64,000 nucleotides of DNA. Origin: Aquitalea sp. LB_tupeE. GTDB lineage: Bacteria; Pseudomonadota; Gammaproteobacteria; Burkholderiales; Chromobacteriaceae. The stretch is taken from assembly GCF_013391415.1 (NCBI RefSeq), contig NZ_JACAXB010000034.1, forward strand, positions 186,001-250,000. Reading direction: 5' to 3'. The position numbers and the translations under genes are program-made. Shown in pieces: positions 10,322 to 18,970 of the stretch (its first letter is position 1; every line of letters begins with the position of its first letter). Under the pieces are notes generated by a model, which was given only the letters and a program-made list of their open reading frames with translations, was not told the origin of the DNA and made no database searches.

Positions 10322-11188
10322 TTACAGCTTGGCAGCAGCAGCCACTTCAGCAGCATAGTCTACAACCTTCTTCTCGATACCTTCGCCAACAACAAACATG
10401 GCGAATGCGTTTACGGAAGCAGATTTTTCAGCCAGCAGCTTTTCTACAGTCACGTCCGGGTTCTTGACGAAAGGCTGACCAACCAGGGTCACTTCGGCCA
10501 GGAACTTGTTGACGCGGCCTTCAACCATCTTGGCGACGATATCGGCCGGCTTGCCGGATTCGGCAGCCTGAGCGGTGTAGATCTTGCGCTCTTGTTCCAG
10601 GGTTTCGGCCGGAACCTGATCCTTGGATACACAGATCGGCTTGGAAGCAGCGATGTGCATGGCGATGTCACGACCCAGCGCTTCGTCACCCTTCAGGTCA
10701 ACGATAACGCCGATCTTGGCACCGTGCAGGTAGGTGGCGATGGTACCGGTGGTTTCGTAACGAACGAAACGACGGATAGTCATGTTTTCGCCCAGCTTGG
10801 CGATGGCAGCCTTGCGAATGTCTTCAACGGACTGGCCGTCGATCACAACAGCGGACAGGGCTTCAACATCAGCCGGGTTGGCAGTGGCAGCAGCTTGTGC
10901 AGCGGCATTGGCCAGCGCAACGAAAGTCGGGTCTTTGGCAACAAAGTCGGTTTCACAGTTCACTTCAACCAGGGCACCAACGCCGCCGGCAACGTAAGAA
11001 CCGATGATACCTTCGGCAGCCAGACGGCCAGCCATCTTGGAAGCCTTGTTACCGGACTTGATGCGCAGGATTTCTTCAGCCTTGGCAGCGTCGCCTTCGG
11101 CTTCAACCAGAGCTTTCTTGCATTCCATCATGCCCAGGCCAGTAGCAGCGCGCAGATCCGAAACCATTTTTGCGGTGATTTCCGCCAT
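10322..11188 (-). CDS. tsf: Elongation factor Ts
   Basis: EF-Ts is the nucleotide exchange factor of EF-Tu. The 288-residue protein shows the N-terminal UBA-like domain ([27 protein letters not shown]) and the hallmark 'TDFVAKD' motif near residue 80, which contacts EF-Tu. The ATG is preceded by AGGAG at a good distance. It is paired with rpsB as in nearly all bacteria, with a terminator-like hairpin between the two genes. Confidence 0.98.
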   Translation of the reverse strand: MAEITAKMVSDLRAATGLGMMECKKALVEAEGDAAKAEEILRIKSGNKASKMAGRLAAEGIIGSYVAGGVGALVEVNCETDFVAKDPTFVALANAAAQAAATANPADVEALSAVVIDGQSVEDIRKAAIAKLGENMTIRRFVRYETTGTIATYLHGAKIGVIVDLKGDEALGRDIAMHIAASKPICVSKDQVPAETLEQERKIYTAQAAESGKPADIVAKMVEGRVNKFLAEVTLVGQPFVKNPDVTVEKLLAEKSASVNAFAMFVVGEGIEKKVVDYAAEVAAAAKL

Positions 11189-11228
11189 TTGTAACTCCTG
11201 TATTCGATATGTAAGGGTAGTCAGGTCT

Positions 11229-11250
11229 CAAAAAAGGGGCTTGCGCCCCT
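11229..11250 (-). terminator. rpsB-tsf intergenic terminator/attenuator
   Basis: On the minus strand AGGGGCGCAAGCCCCT forms a compact GC-rich hairpin followed directly by TTTTTT. The position between rpsB and tsf matches the attenuating terminator known in this gene pair in enterics, which sets the S2 to EF-Ts ratio. Confidence 0.75.
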
Positions 11251-11263
11251 CTTTCGAGTCTGC

Positions 11264-11992
11264 TTACTCAGCCTGGGCCGATTCAGCGGCGGCCACGACT
11301 TCCTGCAGCGACTGGGCGCGGCCTTCCAGTACGGCGTCGGCGATGCCGCGAGCGTACAGGCGGATGGCACGGCTGGAGTCGTCGTTACCCGGAACCACGT
11401 AGTCGATGCCATCCGGCGAGTTGTTGGTATCAACAACGCCGATTACCGGAATACCCAGTTTCTTGGCTTCAACGATGGTACCTTTCTGGTAGCCAGTGTC
11501 GATAACGAAGATGGCATCCGGCAGGCCCTTCATATCCTTGATACCGCCCAGCGAGCGTTCCAGCTTGTCAACTTCGCGTTGCAGGTCCAACAGTTCTTTC
11601 TTGTTGTAACCGGTATCAGCGCCTTCCAGAATGGCACGCTTCTCTTCAAGACGCTTGATGGACTGCTTCACGGTCTTGTAGTTGGTCAGCATGCCGCCGA
11701 GCCAGCGGTGATCAACAAACGGCATGCCAGCACGGGCAGCTTCTTCACGGACGATCTCACGCGCCTGACGCTTGGTACCAACAAACATTACGGTACCCTT
11801 GTTGGCAGCCAGACGACGCACATATTCCTGGGCGCTGATGAACAGCGGAAGAGTCTTTTCCAGGTTGATGATGTGGATCTTGTTGCGGCTGCCAAAGATG
11901 TACTGAGCCATCTTCGGGTTCCAGAAACGGGTTTGGTGGCCGAAGTGAACACCGGCCTCAAGCATTTGACGCATGGTAACGTTGGTGGACAT
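11264..11992 (-). CDS. rpsB: 30S ribosomal protein S2
   Basis: S2 is a small-subunit protein. The 242-residue product starts [20 protein letters not shown], the conserved S2 opening, and contains '[20 protein letters not shown]' and '[20 protein letters not shown]'. The open frame extends upstream by 43 codons, but that part has no S2 homology and overlaps the leader structure described separately. The ATG at 11992 is therefore the start, with AAGGAG at a good distance upstream. It is the first gene of the long minus-strand cluster. Confidence 0.98.
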   Translation of the reverse strand: MSTNVTMRQMLEAGVHFGHQTRFWNPKMAQYIFGSRNKIHIINLEKTLPLFISAQEYVRRLAANKGTVMFVGTKRQAREIVREEAARAGMPFVDHRWLGGMLTNYKTVKQSIKRLEEKRAILEGADTGYNKKELLDLQREVDKLERSLGGIKDMKGLPDAIFVIDTGYQKGTIVEAKKLGIPVIGVVDTNNSPDGIDYVVPGNDDSSRAIRLYARGIADAVLEGRAQSLQEVVAAAESAQAE

Positions 11993-12020
11993 GCAAAAAC
12001 TCCTTAAAGGGTTAAGCCTC

Positions 12021-12073
12021 CATCCGCGCAGACAACCGTCGCTTTGCATTGACGGCACCCTTTGGCGCGGATG
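12021..12073 (-). promoter_or_regulatory. Structured leader of rpsB mRNA
   Basis: The 5' untranslated region of rpsB can form a two-part stem. A perfect 9-base outer helix pairs CATCCGCGC (transcript side 12073-12065) with GCGCGGATG (12029-12021). An inner 5-base helix pairs CCGTC with GACGG (12055-12051 with 12040-12036). The outer helix ends directly before a GGAGG stretch about 25 bases from the start codon. In enterics the rpsB leader is the site where S2 represses its own operon; that this leader works the same way is inference. Confidence 0.6.
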
Positions 12074-12111
12074 TGCGTAGTGTTTCCCCTGCCCAATGCA
12101 GAGGACGCAGG

Positions 12112-12141
12112 ATTCTAGCACCGTACACCGGCCTCACTCAA
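12112..12141 (-). promoter_or_regulatory. Candidate sigma-70 promoter of rpsB-tsf
   Basis: On the minus strand TTGAGT (12141-12136) and TAGAAT (12117-12112) are separated by 18 bases. A transcript from here would begin near 12104 and carry a leader of about 110 bases containing the stem described at 12021-12073. The promoter overlaps the 3' end of the small membrane protein gene. Confidence 0.55.
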
Positions 12142-12334
12142 GCGTCTTGCCTTGATTTTCCTGCTCTTGCGCCAATTCCTGGCGTTTGCGCAGGCGGCGG
12201 CGTGTCATTCTTGCAATAAACAGGGTGGGCAAAAAACCCAGGAAGAACAGGATGGAAAATGTTGCCCACAGACTGTTCTGTGCAACGGCCAGCATCAACA
12301 CTACATAAAGCCAGCCAATCAATACCATGTACAT
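12134..12334 (-). CDS. Small two-helix membrane protein (unknown function)
   Basis: This is a 66-residue protein (MYMVLIGWLYVVLMLAVAQ...). It has two hydrophobic helices, about residues 3-20 and 23-42, and then a strongly basic, charged tail (RMTRRRLRKRQELAQEQENQGKTLE). Similar short proteins are common upstream of unrelated genes in Neisseriales, but I do not know a function. Start choice is uncertain: ATG at 12328 or an upstream ATG at 12385 (83 aa, with GGTGG before it) are alternatives. It is divergent from the nitronate monooxygenase gene, and the rpsB promoter lies at its 3' end. Confidence 0.65.
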   Translation of the reverse strand: MYMVLIGWLYVVLMLAVAQNSLWATFSILFFLGFLPTLFIARMTRRRLRKRQELAQEQENQGKTLE

Positions 12335-12412
12335 AATCAAACAACCGTTTGAATTTTTCGGAAAAAGCCTGAACAATAGCGCCATAGTGTAAACCACCCG
12401 GCGGCCATCATC

Positions 12413-13477
12413 ATGCAAACCCGATTTACCGAAACTTTTGGCGTTCAACTGCCACTTGTCTGCCCTGGCATGAGCTACATCGCCACCCCCGAACTGGTGG
12501 CCGCAACCGCCAATGCCGGGGGACTGGGCATCCTGGCGACAGGGCCGCTCAATGCCGCGCAAACCCGCGCCGCCATCCGCCGCATCCGCGAACTCACTGA
12601 CAAGCCATTTGGCATTGGTTGCACCTTGATGATGCCCGGCGCACATGACAATTGCGCGGTGGCACTGGAAGAACAAGTGCCAGTGATTAATTTCTCTCTA
12701 GGGAAGGGTGACTGGATTGTCGAGCGTGCCCACGCCTACGGTGGCAAGGTGATTGCTACCGTGGTAACGGAAAAACACGCCATTTCTGCCGAGAAATCCG
12801 GTGTCGACGGTTTGCTGGTCACGGGCCACGAAGCGGCCGCCCATGGTGGCGAGGTCACTTCACTGGTTTTGATTCCTGCTATCCGCAAGGTCAGCAGCCT
12901 GCCCATCATCGCCACTGGCGGCTTTGGCAGCGGTGCCGGCCTGCTGGCCGCACTCTCACTGGGAGCCGATGCCATCGCCATGGGCAGCCGCCTGGCCATG
13001 ACTCGCGAAAGCCCGGTCCATGCCACCAGCAAGGAAATGATTCGTCAATGCAGCGTCAGCGACACCTTGTATTCACGTAATTTCGATGGCCTGTGGTGCC
13101 GCATGATGGACACCCCGACTGCGCGCGCAGCCTGTCGCAAGCCAATGAATCTGCTAATGGCCGCCTGGAAGGCCAGCGCTGTTGCACGCAAGCTGGACAT
13201 GCCGGTACTCAAGGTGGCATTGGGCGGCATGTTGAAGAAGCCGCAAGAGCTGCGCCAACTGGCTTTGTTTGGCGCAGCCACCGAGTCCATCCGCCTTGCC
13301 ATTGAAGAAGGCAACCATCAGCAAGGGGTGCAGCTGATTGGCCAGGTACAAGGCCTGATTGATGACATTCCCGCTGTGGATGAGCTGTTTACACGCGTAA
13401 TGCAAGAGGCCGATGACCGTCTATCCCACCTGAACTCGCTGCAACGGGTGACGACCGCTCAACACAAGCAATCATGA
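12413..13477 (+). CDS. Nitronate monooxygenase family flavoprotein
   Basis: This FMN-dependent TIM-barrel protein (354 aa) belongs to the 2-nitropropane dioxygenase/nitronate monooxygenase family, whose members oxidise alkyl nitronates such as propionate 3-nitronate. Seen motifs are 'PLVCPGMSYIATPELVAATANAGGLG' (FMN-binding N-terminus, split here by its glycine pair), 'GHEAAAHGG' (the family's GxEAGGHxG with Ala in place of one Gly) and 'IATGGFGSGAGLLAALSLGADA' (phosphate binding). It stands alone, transcribed away from the small membrane protein, so the real substrate is not shown by context. Confidence 0.85.
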   Translation: MQTRFTETFGVQLPLVCPGMSYIATPELVAATANAGGLGILATGPLNAAQTRAAIRRIRELTDKPFGIGCTLMMPGAHDNCAVALEEQVPVINFSLGKGDWIVERAHAYGGKVIATVVTEKHAISAEKSGVDGLLVTGHEAAAHGGEVTSLVLIPAIRKVSSLPIIATGGFGSGAGLLAALSLGADAIAMGSRLAMTRESPVHATSKEMIRQCSVSDTLYSRNFDGLWCRMMDTPTARAACRKPMNLLMAAWKASAVARKLDMPVLKVALGGMLKKPQELRQLALFGAATESIRLAIEEGNHQQGVQLIGQVQGLIDDIPAVDELFTRVMQEADDRLSHLNSLQRVTTAQHKQS

Positions 13478-13690
13478 CATCAGCCTTTCTGCGCATCTTT
13501 CACGAGATTTAATGTCGAATAAATACATTAATTCAATAAAACGACCGACATCACGCAACTAGCTACCACTGCACGGCGATGCATTGCATTGCCCAGACCC
13601 CGCCTATCTCGTATTCTCACTCTCTTGCCCGCAGGCATACAGCAGGCCGCCACAGAGCGGCCGCCTTGTTCACCCACCAAGAGAATATGC

Positions 13691-14989
13691 ATGACCACCC
13701 TGCACCCACTTGAGGACAGCTCACCACGCCCACTTAACGGCCAGGATTACCGCACCCTGGCACTGGCCGCACTGGGGGGCGCACTGGAGTTTTACGATTT
13801 TGTCATTTTCGTGTTTTTTGCCCTGATCATCGGCAAGCTTTTCTTTCCGCCCGACATTCCCGACTGGCTACGCCAATTCCAGACTTTCGGCATTTTCGCC
13901 GCTGGCTATCTGGCTCGTCCGCTCGGCGGCATTGTGATGGCGCATTTTGGTGACAAGCTGGGCCGCAAGCGCATGTTTACGCTTTCGATTGTCCTGATGG
14001 CCGTCCCCACTTTGCTAATGGGCATGCTGCCCACTTATGCCAGCATCGGCATTGCCGCTCCGCTGGCTTTGCTTGCCTTGCGCATTCTGCAAGGCGCAGC
14101 CATTGGCGGCGAAGTACCAGGCGCCTGGGTATTTGTGGCCGAGCACGTCCCCGCCCGCCACACCGGCTACGCTTGCGGCACCCTGACCGCCGGACTGACC
14201 GCAGGAATTTTGCTGGGCTCCTTGCTGGCCACCCTGATCAACAGCAGCTTCAGCCCCACGCAGATTGCCAACTGGGCATGGCGACTGCCCTTCCTGATTG
14301 GCGGGATATTCGGTTTACTGGCCATGTATTTGCGCCAATGGCTGCAAGAAACACCGGTCTTTGCCGAAATGCAGGCACGCAAGGCACTGGCAGAAACGCT
14401 TCCACTAAAGACCGTACTGCAACAGCACAAGCCAGCGGTAATGGTATCGATGTTGCTGACCTGGCTGCTGTCCGCTGCCATCGTAGTAGTCATCCTGATG
14501 ACGCCGACCTATCTGCAAAAGCAGTTCGGCATGGCCGCGACCACCACGCTCAAGGCCAATAGCCTGGCCATTATCGCCCTGACGGCTGGCTGCATTCTGG
14601 CGGGCCGCATCATCGACCGACTGGGCAGTGGCCTCACCTTCATTGCGGGCTGCCTGCTGCTGGGGCTGAGCAGTCATCATTTCTATACCACCGTCACCCA
14701 TGACGCCAGCCAGCTGTATGCGCTATACGCACTGACCGGGCTGAGCGTGGGCATTGTCGGTGCGGTGCCTTATGTGATGGTGCGCGCCTTCCCGCCAGCC
14801 ATCCGTTTCTCCGGCCTGTCGTTTTCCTACAATGTGTCGTATGCCATTTTCGGTGGACTGACCCCCATGGTGGTGACCCTGTGGCAACAGCACGATCCAC
14901 TGGCCCCGGCACGTTATGTCCTCTCACTCTGCCTGATGGGCATGGCGCTGGGTGTTTATCTGCTATGGCATGAGCGCAGGCAGCGCTAA
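13691..14989 (+). CDS. MFS transporter, metabolite:H+ symporter (MHS/ProP-like) family
   Basis: This is a 432-residue inner-membrane permease with 12 predicted helices. The start gives 'LALAALGGALEFYDFVIFVF', typical of the MHS subfamily first helix. The MFS loop motif appears as 'GHFGDKLGRKRMF'-like 'AHFGDKLGRKRMF', and 'LRILQGAAIGGEVPGAW' lies in helix 4. MHS members import organic acids or osmolytes (citrate, alpha-ketoglutarate, proline/betaine) with protons; the substrate here cannot be told. The ATG at 13691 follows AAGAGAA. A GC-rich hairpin (GGCCGC/GCGGCC) lies at 13644-13661 in its leader, and a terminator follows the gene. Confidence 0.88.
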   Translation: MTTLHPLEDSSPRPLNGQDYRTLALAALGGALEFYDFVIFVFFALIIGKLFFPPDIPDWLRQFQTFGIFAAGYLARPLGGIVMAHFGDKLGRKRMFTLSIVLMAVPTLLMGMLPTYASIGIAAPLALLALRILQGAAIGGEVPGAWVFVAEHVPARHTGYACGTLTAGLTAGILLGSLLATLINSSFSPTQIANWAWRLPFLIGGIFGLLAMYLRQWLQETPVFAEMQARKALAETLPLKTVLQQHKPAVMVSMLLTWLLSAAIVVVILMTPTYLQKQFGMAATTTLKANSLAIIALTAGCILAGRIIDRLGSGLTFIAGCLLLGLSSHHFYTTVTHDASQLYALYALTGLSVGIVGAVPYVMVRAFPPAIRFSGLSFSYNVSYAIFGGLTPMVVTLWQQHDPLAPARYVLSLCLMGMALGVYLLWHERRQR

Positions 14990-15006
14990 GCTAGCGCGCC
15001 CCTCGC

Positions 15007-15034
15007 AAACGGCCCCTTACGGGCCGTTTTTTAT
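15007..15034 (+). terminator. Terminator after MHS transporter gene
   Basis: Arms AAACGGCCC and GGGCCGTTT with a 5-base loop are followed by TTTTATTT. This is a strong Rho-independent terminator about 17 bases after the stop codon. Confidence 0.85.
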
Positions 15035-15220
15035 TTACAGCCTTGACCCAGCCACTTGGTCAGTTGCTTAAAAAAATATTGCGGAACTCCTCAGCTATAT
15101 CAGTAGTCTCTTATCAATCAAGCCCGGCTTTGCGCCACTTGTCACCCCTTAGCCATTCGCGCCACTCCCGGCCCTGCCCTGCGCCATCGCAGCCCACACC
15201 ACCAGACCACGGAGACGCCC

Positions 15221-16417
15221 ATGCCTCATTTTCCCTGGCAGAGTATTGCCCTTAACCCACTGGCCGCATTTGGCATTCTGCTCACGCTGGGCGTGATCGG
15301 CGGCCATATTGCCAATCGTATGGCCCGCTTGCCAGCCATGACCGGCTACGCGCTGATCGGCCTGATCATCGGCCCGGCCAGTCTGCACATCCTGAACGAA
15401 GAGCTGCTGCGCGCCGCCGACCTGTTTGTCAATCTGGCTCTCGGCTTGGCGCTGTTTGAAAGTGGCCGCCGTGTCGATTTGCGCTGGCTGCGCGCCGAAC
15501 GCACCCTGTTACTCAGCACACTCGCTTATTGCCTGCTGGTTTTTGCGGCACTGTATACCTTGCTGTGCTACGCCGGACTGAACTGGCAAACCAGCACCAC
15601 CATGGCCGCCATCGGCATGGCGACCTCCCCCATCGTGATACTGGAACTGATGCGCGAAGAAAGGGCCGAGGGGCAGGTCAGCGACCGGCTGGCCACCGCC
15701 ACAGCCCTGTCCAGCCTGTTATCCCTGCTGGCCTTTGCCGTCAGCCTTGGCTCGGCACATCTACTCCAGCAACATCGGACAACAGACAATCTACTCACCC
15801 CGGCCTGGCTGATTCTGGGCTCCAGCCTGCTGGGGCTGCTGGCCGGCGTACTGGCCATTGCCCTCAAGCGCTGGCTGGGCCACCAACGCCAGCACCGCAC
15901 CGTTCTGCTGTTTGGACTGATCACCTTGCTGGTGGGGCTGGCCGTCATGCTGGACACCCTGCCATCGCTGGCCTTGCTGGTCTTCGGCCTGGCCACGCGG
16001 AATCTGCGCGGCGGCGAAAGCATCAGCGAGCCCGACCTGCTGACTGGCAGCCATTTTTTCTTTGTCGCCTTTTTCGTAGCCGCCGGCGCCTGGCTGCAGC
16101 CACAAGCACTGGCAAGCCACTGGGCACTGGCGCTGGCTTATCTGCTGTTGCGCAGCGGCATTGCCATGCTGTTCTGGTTTGCACTGGCACCCGCCAATTG
16201 CCTTACCCGCCGTCGCGGGCTGTGGCTGGGCCTGGCACTGAACCCACTGTCGGGCGGCAGCGCCATGCTGCTGAGCATGGGCTCGCTGGCACTGGGGACA
16301 CAGGCAAGCAGCGCAACAGCCTGTCTGATGGCTGTACTGGTCATCAGCGAACTGGCCGGCCCCTGGCTGTGCCGTCTGGCCCTGCAGCAGGCGGGCAAAC
16401 TGAGCAAGGAGTACTGA
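15221..16417 (+). CDS. CPA2-family cation/proton antiporter
   Basis: This is a 398-residue membrane protein with about 12-13 hydrophobic helices that matches the Na+/H+ exchanger (CPA2, KefB/GerN-like) domain. Seen segments include 'GILLTLGVIGGHIANRMARLPAMTGYALIGLIIGPASLHIL' read in parts, and 'IGMATSPIVILELMREERAEGQVSDR', the family's membrane-core and loop regions. There is no C-terminal TrkA-N domain, so it is not a full Kef channel. GGAG lies before the ATG. The next gene, a YbdK-type ligase, starts one base after its stop, so the two are probably one operon. Confidence 0.82.
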   Translation: MPHFPWQSIALNPLAAFGILLTLGVIGGHIANRMARLPAMTGYALIGLIIGPASLHILNEELLRAADLFVNLALGLALFESGRRVDLRWLRAERTLLLSTLAYCLLVFAALYTLLCYAGLNWQTSTTMAAIGMATSPIVILELMREERAEGQVSDRLATATALSSLLSLLAFAVSLGSAHLLQQHRTTDNLLTPAWLILGSSLLGLLAGVLAIALKRWLGHQRQHRTVLLFGLITLLVGLAVMLDTLPSLALLVFGLATRNLRGGESISEPDLLTGSHFFFVAFFVAAGAWLQPQALASHWALALAYLLLRSGIAMLFWFALAPANCLTRRRGLWLGLALNPLSGGSAMLLSMGSLALGTQASSATACLMAVLVISELAGPWLCRLALQQAGKLSKEY

Positions 16418-16418
16418 C

Positions 16419-17540
16419 ATGCTGGAATTCAACAACAGCACACCACTCACCCTGGGTGTGGAACTGGAACTGATGATAGTCAACCGCCGCGATTACAACC
16501 TGACCCGCGGCTCGGATGATTTGCTACTACTGATAGACCGCCAGCCACACGGCTATGACATCAAGCCGGAAATCACCCAGAGCATGATTGAAATCGGTAC
16601 CGCCATTCACACCCATTGCAGCGAGATGCTGCAGGAGCTGCAAGCCATCCGCCAGCTGCTGACCCATAATGCAGAAAAACTGAACCTGGGCCTGGCTGGC
16701 GGCGGTGCCCATCCCTTCCAGCACTGGAGCGAGCAACAGATTTACCCCAAGGCACGCTATCAGCTGGTTTCGGAACTGTATGGCTATCTGGCCAAGCAAT
16801 TCACCGTCTATGGGCAACACATTCACATTGGCTGCCCGGACGGCGACAGCGCCATCCGGCTGGGACACTATCTGGCACGCTACATCCCCCACTTCATTGC
16901 GCTGTCGGCCTCATCACCGTTCTATCAGGGCATGGACACCCGCTTTCAGACCTCACGCCTGACCAGCGTCAATGCCTTTCCCTTGTCTGGCTGCATGCCC
17001 TGCGTGGAAAACTGGGCGCAGTTCAATGATTACTTTCAGGACATGGCGAAACTGGGCATTGTCGCCAGCATGAAGGACTTCTACTGGGACATCCGCCCCA
17101 AGCCGGAGTACGGCACGGTGGAGATCCGCATCTGCGACACGCCACTGGACATTGTCACCCCCACCTTGCTGGCCGCCTACGCCCAGATGCTGGCCCGGCA
17201 GTGCATGGAACAGCAATGGCGCGACATCGACCCGGCACATTACCTGACTTACAGTTACAACCGCTTTCAGGCCTGCCGCTTCGGTTTTGACGGTGTACTG
17301 GTCAACAGCAGCACCGGCCAGCAAACCAGCGTGCAGGAGGACTTGCTGACCACCTTGAATCAGTTGCAGCAGCATGCCACTGCACTGGGCTGCGAAGCCG
17401 AACTGGCCGCACTGCGCGCGCGGGTACTGAAGCGCCAGTCGGACAGCCAATGGCTGCGCGATGTGTATCAGGACAGCGGCTCGCTTTCCGATGTCGTACG
17501 TCGGCAAAGCAACTACTGGATGCACGATCAGCCGGACTGA
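16419..17540 (+). CDS. ybdK: YbdK-family carboxylate-amine ligase (glutamate-cysteine ligase 2-like)
   Basis: YbdK proteins are GCS2-fold ATP-dependent carboxylate-amine ligases with weak glutamate-cysteine ligase activity in E. coli. The 373-residue protein has the usual length. The opening 'TPLTLGVELELMIVNRRDYN' contains the metal- and ATP-binding Glu residues, and 'VYGQHIHIGCPDGD' and 'YWDIRPKPEYGTVEIRICD' complete the active-site motifs. It follows the antiporter by one base. Pairing with an antiporter might point to thiol-linked ion control as in Kef/glutathione, but that is only inference. Confidence 0.88.
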   Translation: MLEFNNSTPLTLGVELELMIVNRRDYNLTRGSDDLLLLIDRQPHGYDIKPEITQSMIEIGTAIHTHCSEMLQELQAIRQLLTHNAEKLNLGLAGGGAHPFQHWSEQQIYPKARYQLVSELYGYLAKQFTVYGQHIHIGCPDGDSAIRLGHYLARYIPHFIALSASSPFYQGMDTRFQTSRLTSVNAFPLSGCMPCVENWAQFNDYFQDMAKLGIVASMKDFYWDIRPKPEYGTVEIRICDTPLDIVTPTLLAAYAQMLARQCMEQQWRDIDPAHYLTYSYNRFQACRFGFDGVLVNSSTGQQTSVQEDLLTTLNQLQQHATALGCEAELAALRARVLKRQSDSQWLRDVYQDSGSLSDVVRRQSNYWMHDQPD

Positions 17541-17612
17541 ACAGGGTAAATCCAGCAGACAATCAGCCACATCTGCCGCTAAACTGATGCCTTAGCGTCC
17601 CGAAACCCCATC

Positions 17613-18416
17613 ATGCCGCTCGAACTGCCCGAACATTTCAATCCCGATCTGCCAACCCGCTGGTGCATTTTTGATGGCCCGCGCCTGCTATTGCAGAACC
17701 AGGCCCTGCCGGAGGATGCCGCCCGGCACTGGCCACTGGCCAACCGCCTGTTCATCGACCAGCAACAAGGCTGCAATCTGTACGCCGCCGATCTGGTCGG
17801 CCCGCCGCCCGCCGACTGCGAATGGCTGCCGCTACGCGCTGCGCTGATGGCCTTGCCGCTGGAACAGACCGACGGCATTGCCCGCGCCGCCCAGCTGCGC
17901 CAGTTTCAGCACACCCACCATTTTTGCGGACATTGCGCCAGTCCTTTGCAACAGCATGGCCACGATCAGGGCAAGCACTGCCCCAGTTGCGGCCAGCTGT
18001 ACTATCCGCGCCTGTCGCCTGCCATGATGGTGGCGGTGTATCGCGGACAGGAACTGTTGCTGGCGCGCAGCCCGCACTTCCTGCCCGGCGTGTACAGTGC
18101 ACTGGCCGGTTTTGTCGAACCGGGCGAAACGGTGGAACAGTGCGTGCACCGCGAAACACTGGAAGAAGTGGGCGTGCAGGTGAAGAATCTGCGCTACGTC
18201 TGCTCGCAATCCTGGCCCTTCCCGCACTCACTGATGCTGGCCTTCACCGCCGAGTACGTTAGCGGCGAAATCCGGCCACAAGCTGGCGAGATCGAAGACG
18301 CAGGCTGGTATCACATTGACGCCCTGCCCACCATTCCAGCCCAGCTGTCAGTGGCCTACCGGCTGATCCGCCATACGGCCGACTGGCTACGCCTGCCAGC
18401 CGATCAACGCAGATAA
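17613..18416 (+). CDS. nudC: NADH pyrophosphatase NudC (NAD-capped RNA hydrolase)
   Basis: NudC is a Nudix hydrolase acting on NAD(H) and on NAD-capped RNA. The 267-residue protein has an N-terminal domain, a zinc ribbon 'HFCGHCASPLQQH...HCPSCGQLYYPR' (four Cys, about residues 107-130), and the Nudix box 'GFVEPGETVEQCVHRETLEE' running on to VG (about 168-190). The NudC-specific motif, usually SQPWPFPxS, reads 'SQSWPFPHS' here, with Ser for Pro. No clear ribosome binding site precedes the ATG at 17613. Confidence 0.93.
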   Translation: MPLELPEHFNPDLPTRWCIFDGPRLLLQNQALPEDAARHWPLANRLFIDQQQGCNLYAADLVGPPPADCEWLPLRAALMALPLEQTDGIARAAQLRQFQHTHHFCGHCASPLQQHGHDQGKHCPSCGQLYYPRLSPAMMVAVYRGQELLLARSPHFLPGVYSALAGFVEPGETVEQCVHRETLEEVGVQVKNLRYVCSQSWPFPHSLMLAFTAEYVSGEIRPQAGEIEDAGWYHIDALPTIPAQLSVAYRLIRHTADWLRLPADQRR

Positions 18417-18423
18417 CATCGCA

Positions 18424-18444
18424 AAGGGAGCCATCGGCTCCCTT
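18424..18444. terminator. Hairpin between convergent nudC and pncC
   Basis: Arms AAGGGAGCC and GGCTCCCTT flank a 3-base loop between the two convergent genes. There is no long U-tract on either side, so it may be a weak bidirectional terminator or only an mRNA 3' end stabiliser. Confidence 0.5.
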
Positions 18445-18466
18445 GCTACATGAGCAATCCTGATGC

Positions 18467-18970
18467 TCAGGCGCTGAGCGGTTGTCCGGCCAGCATCTCC
18501 AGTACGGCGCTCAACGCGGCAATTACGGTTTGCCGCCGCACCGCAGCGCGGTCTCCGGCAAAATAGCTGACCCACGCCCGCGAGCAGCCATTCGGCCCCG
18601 CCACTGCCAGCCACACCATGCCAACCGGTTTTTCCGGTGAGCCACCACCCGGCCCGGCCACGCCGGACACGGCCACCGCCCAATCCGCCGCCGCGCGCTG
18701 GCGGGCACCGGCGGCCATCTCCCGCACCACTGCTTCACTCACTGCACCATGCGCTTCCAGCGTAGCAGCGCTGACGCCCAGCAAATCCTGCTTGGCCTGA
18801 TTGCTATAGCTGACCATGCCGTAGCCAAACCACGCCGAGCTGCCGGCGATATCGGTCAGTGCGGCGGCAATCATGCCACCGGTGCAGGACTCGGCAGTAG
18901 TCATGGTTTCACCACGCGCCAGCAAAGCCGCACCCAGACGGGCAGATAGTGTGCTCAGTTCCTTATCCAT
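18467..18970 (-). CDS. pncC: Nicotinamide-nucleotide amidase PncC (CinA C-terminal domain)
   Basis: PncC deamidates NMN to nicotinic acid mononucleotide in pyridine nucleotide recycling. The 167-residue protein consists only of the CinA C-terminal domain. Motifs are '[22 protein letters not shown]' (catalytic Ser and Lys region, read in part), '[17 protein letters not shown]' and '[18 protein letters not shown]'. It overlaps the 3' end of pgi by 8 bases, so the two are translated from one message. NudC opposite is also a pyridine nucleotide enzyme. Confidence 0.92.
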   Translation of the reverse strand: MDKELSTLSARLGAALLARGETMTTAESCTGGMIAAALTDIAGSSAWFGYGMVSYSNQAKQDLLGVSAATLEAHGAVSEAVVREMAAGARQRAAADWAVAVSGVAGPGGGSPEKPVGMVWLAVAGPNGCSRAWVSYFAGDRAAVRRQTVIAALSAVLEMLAGQPLSA

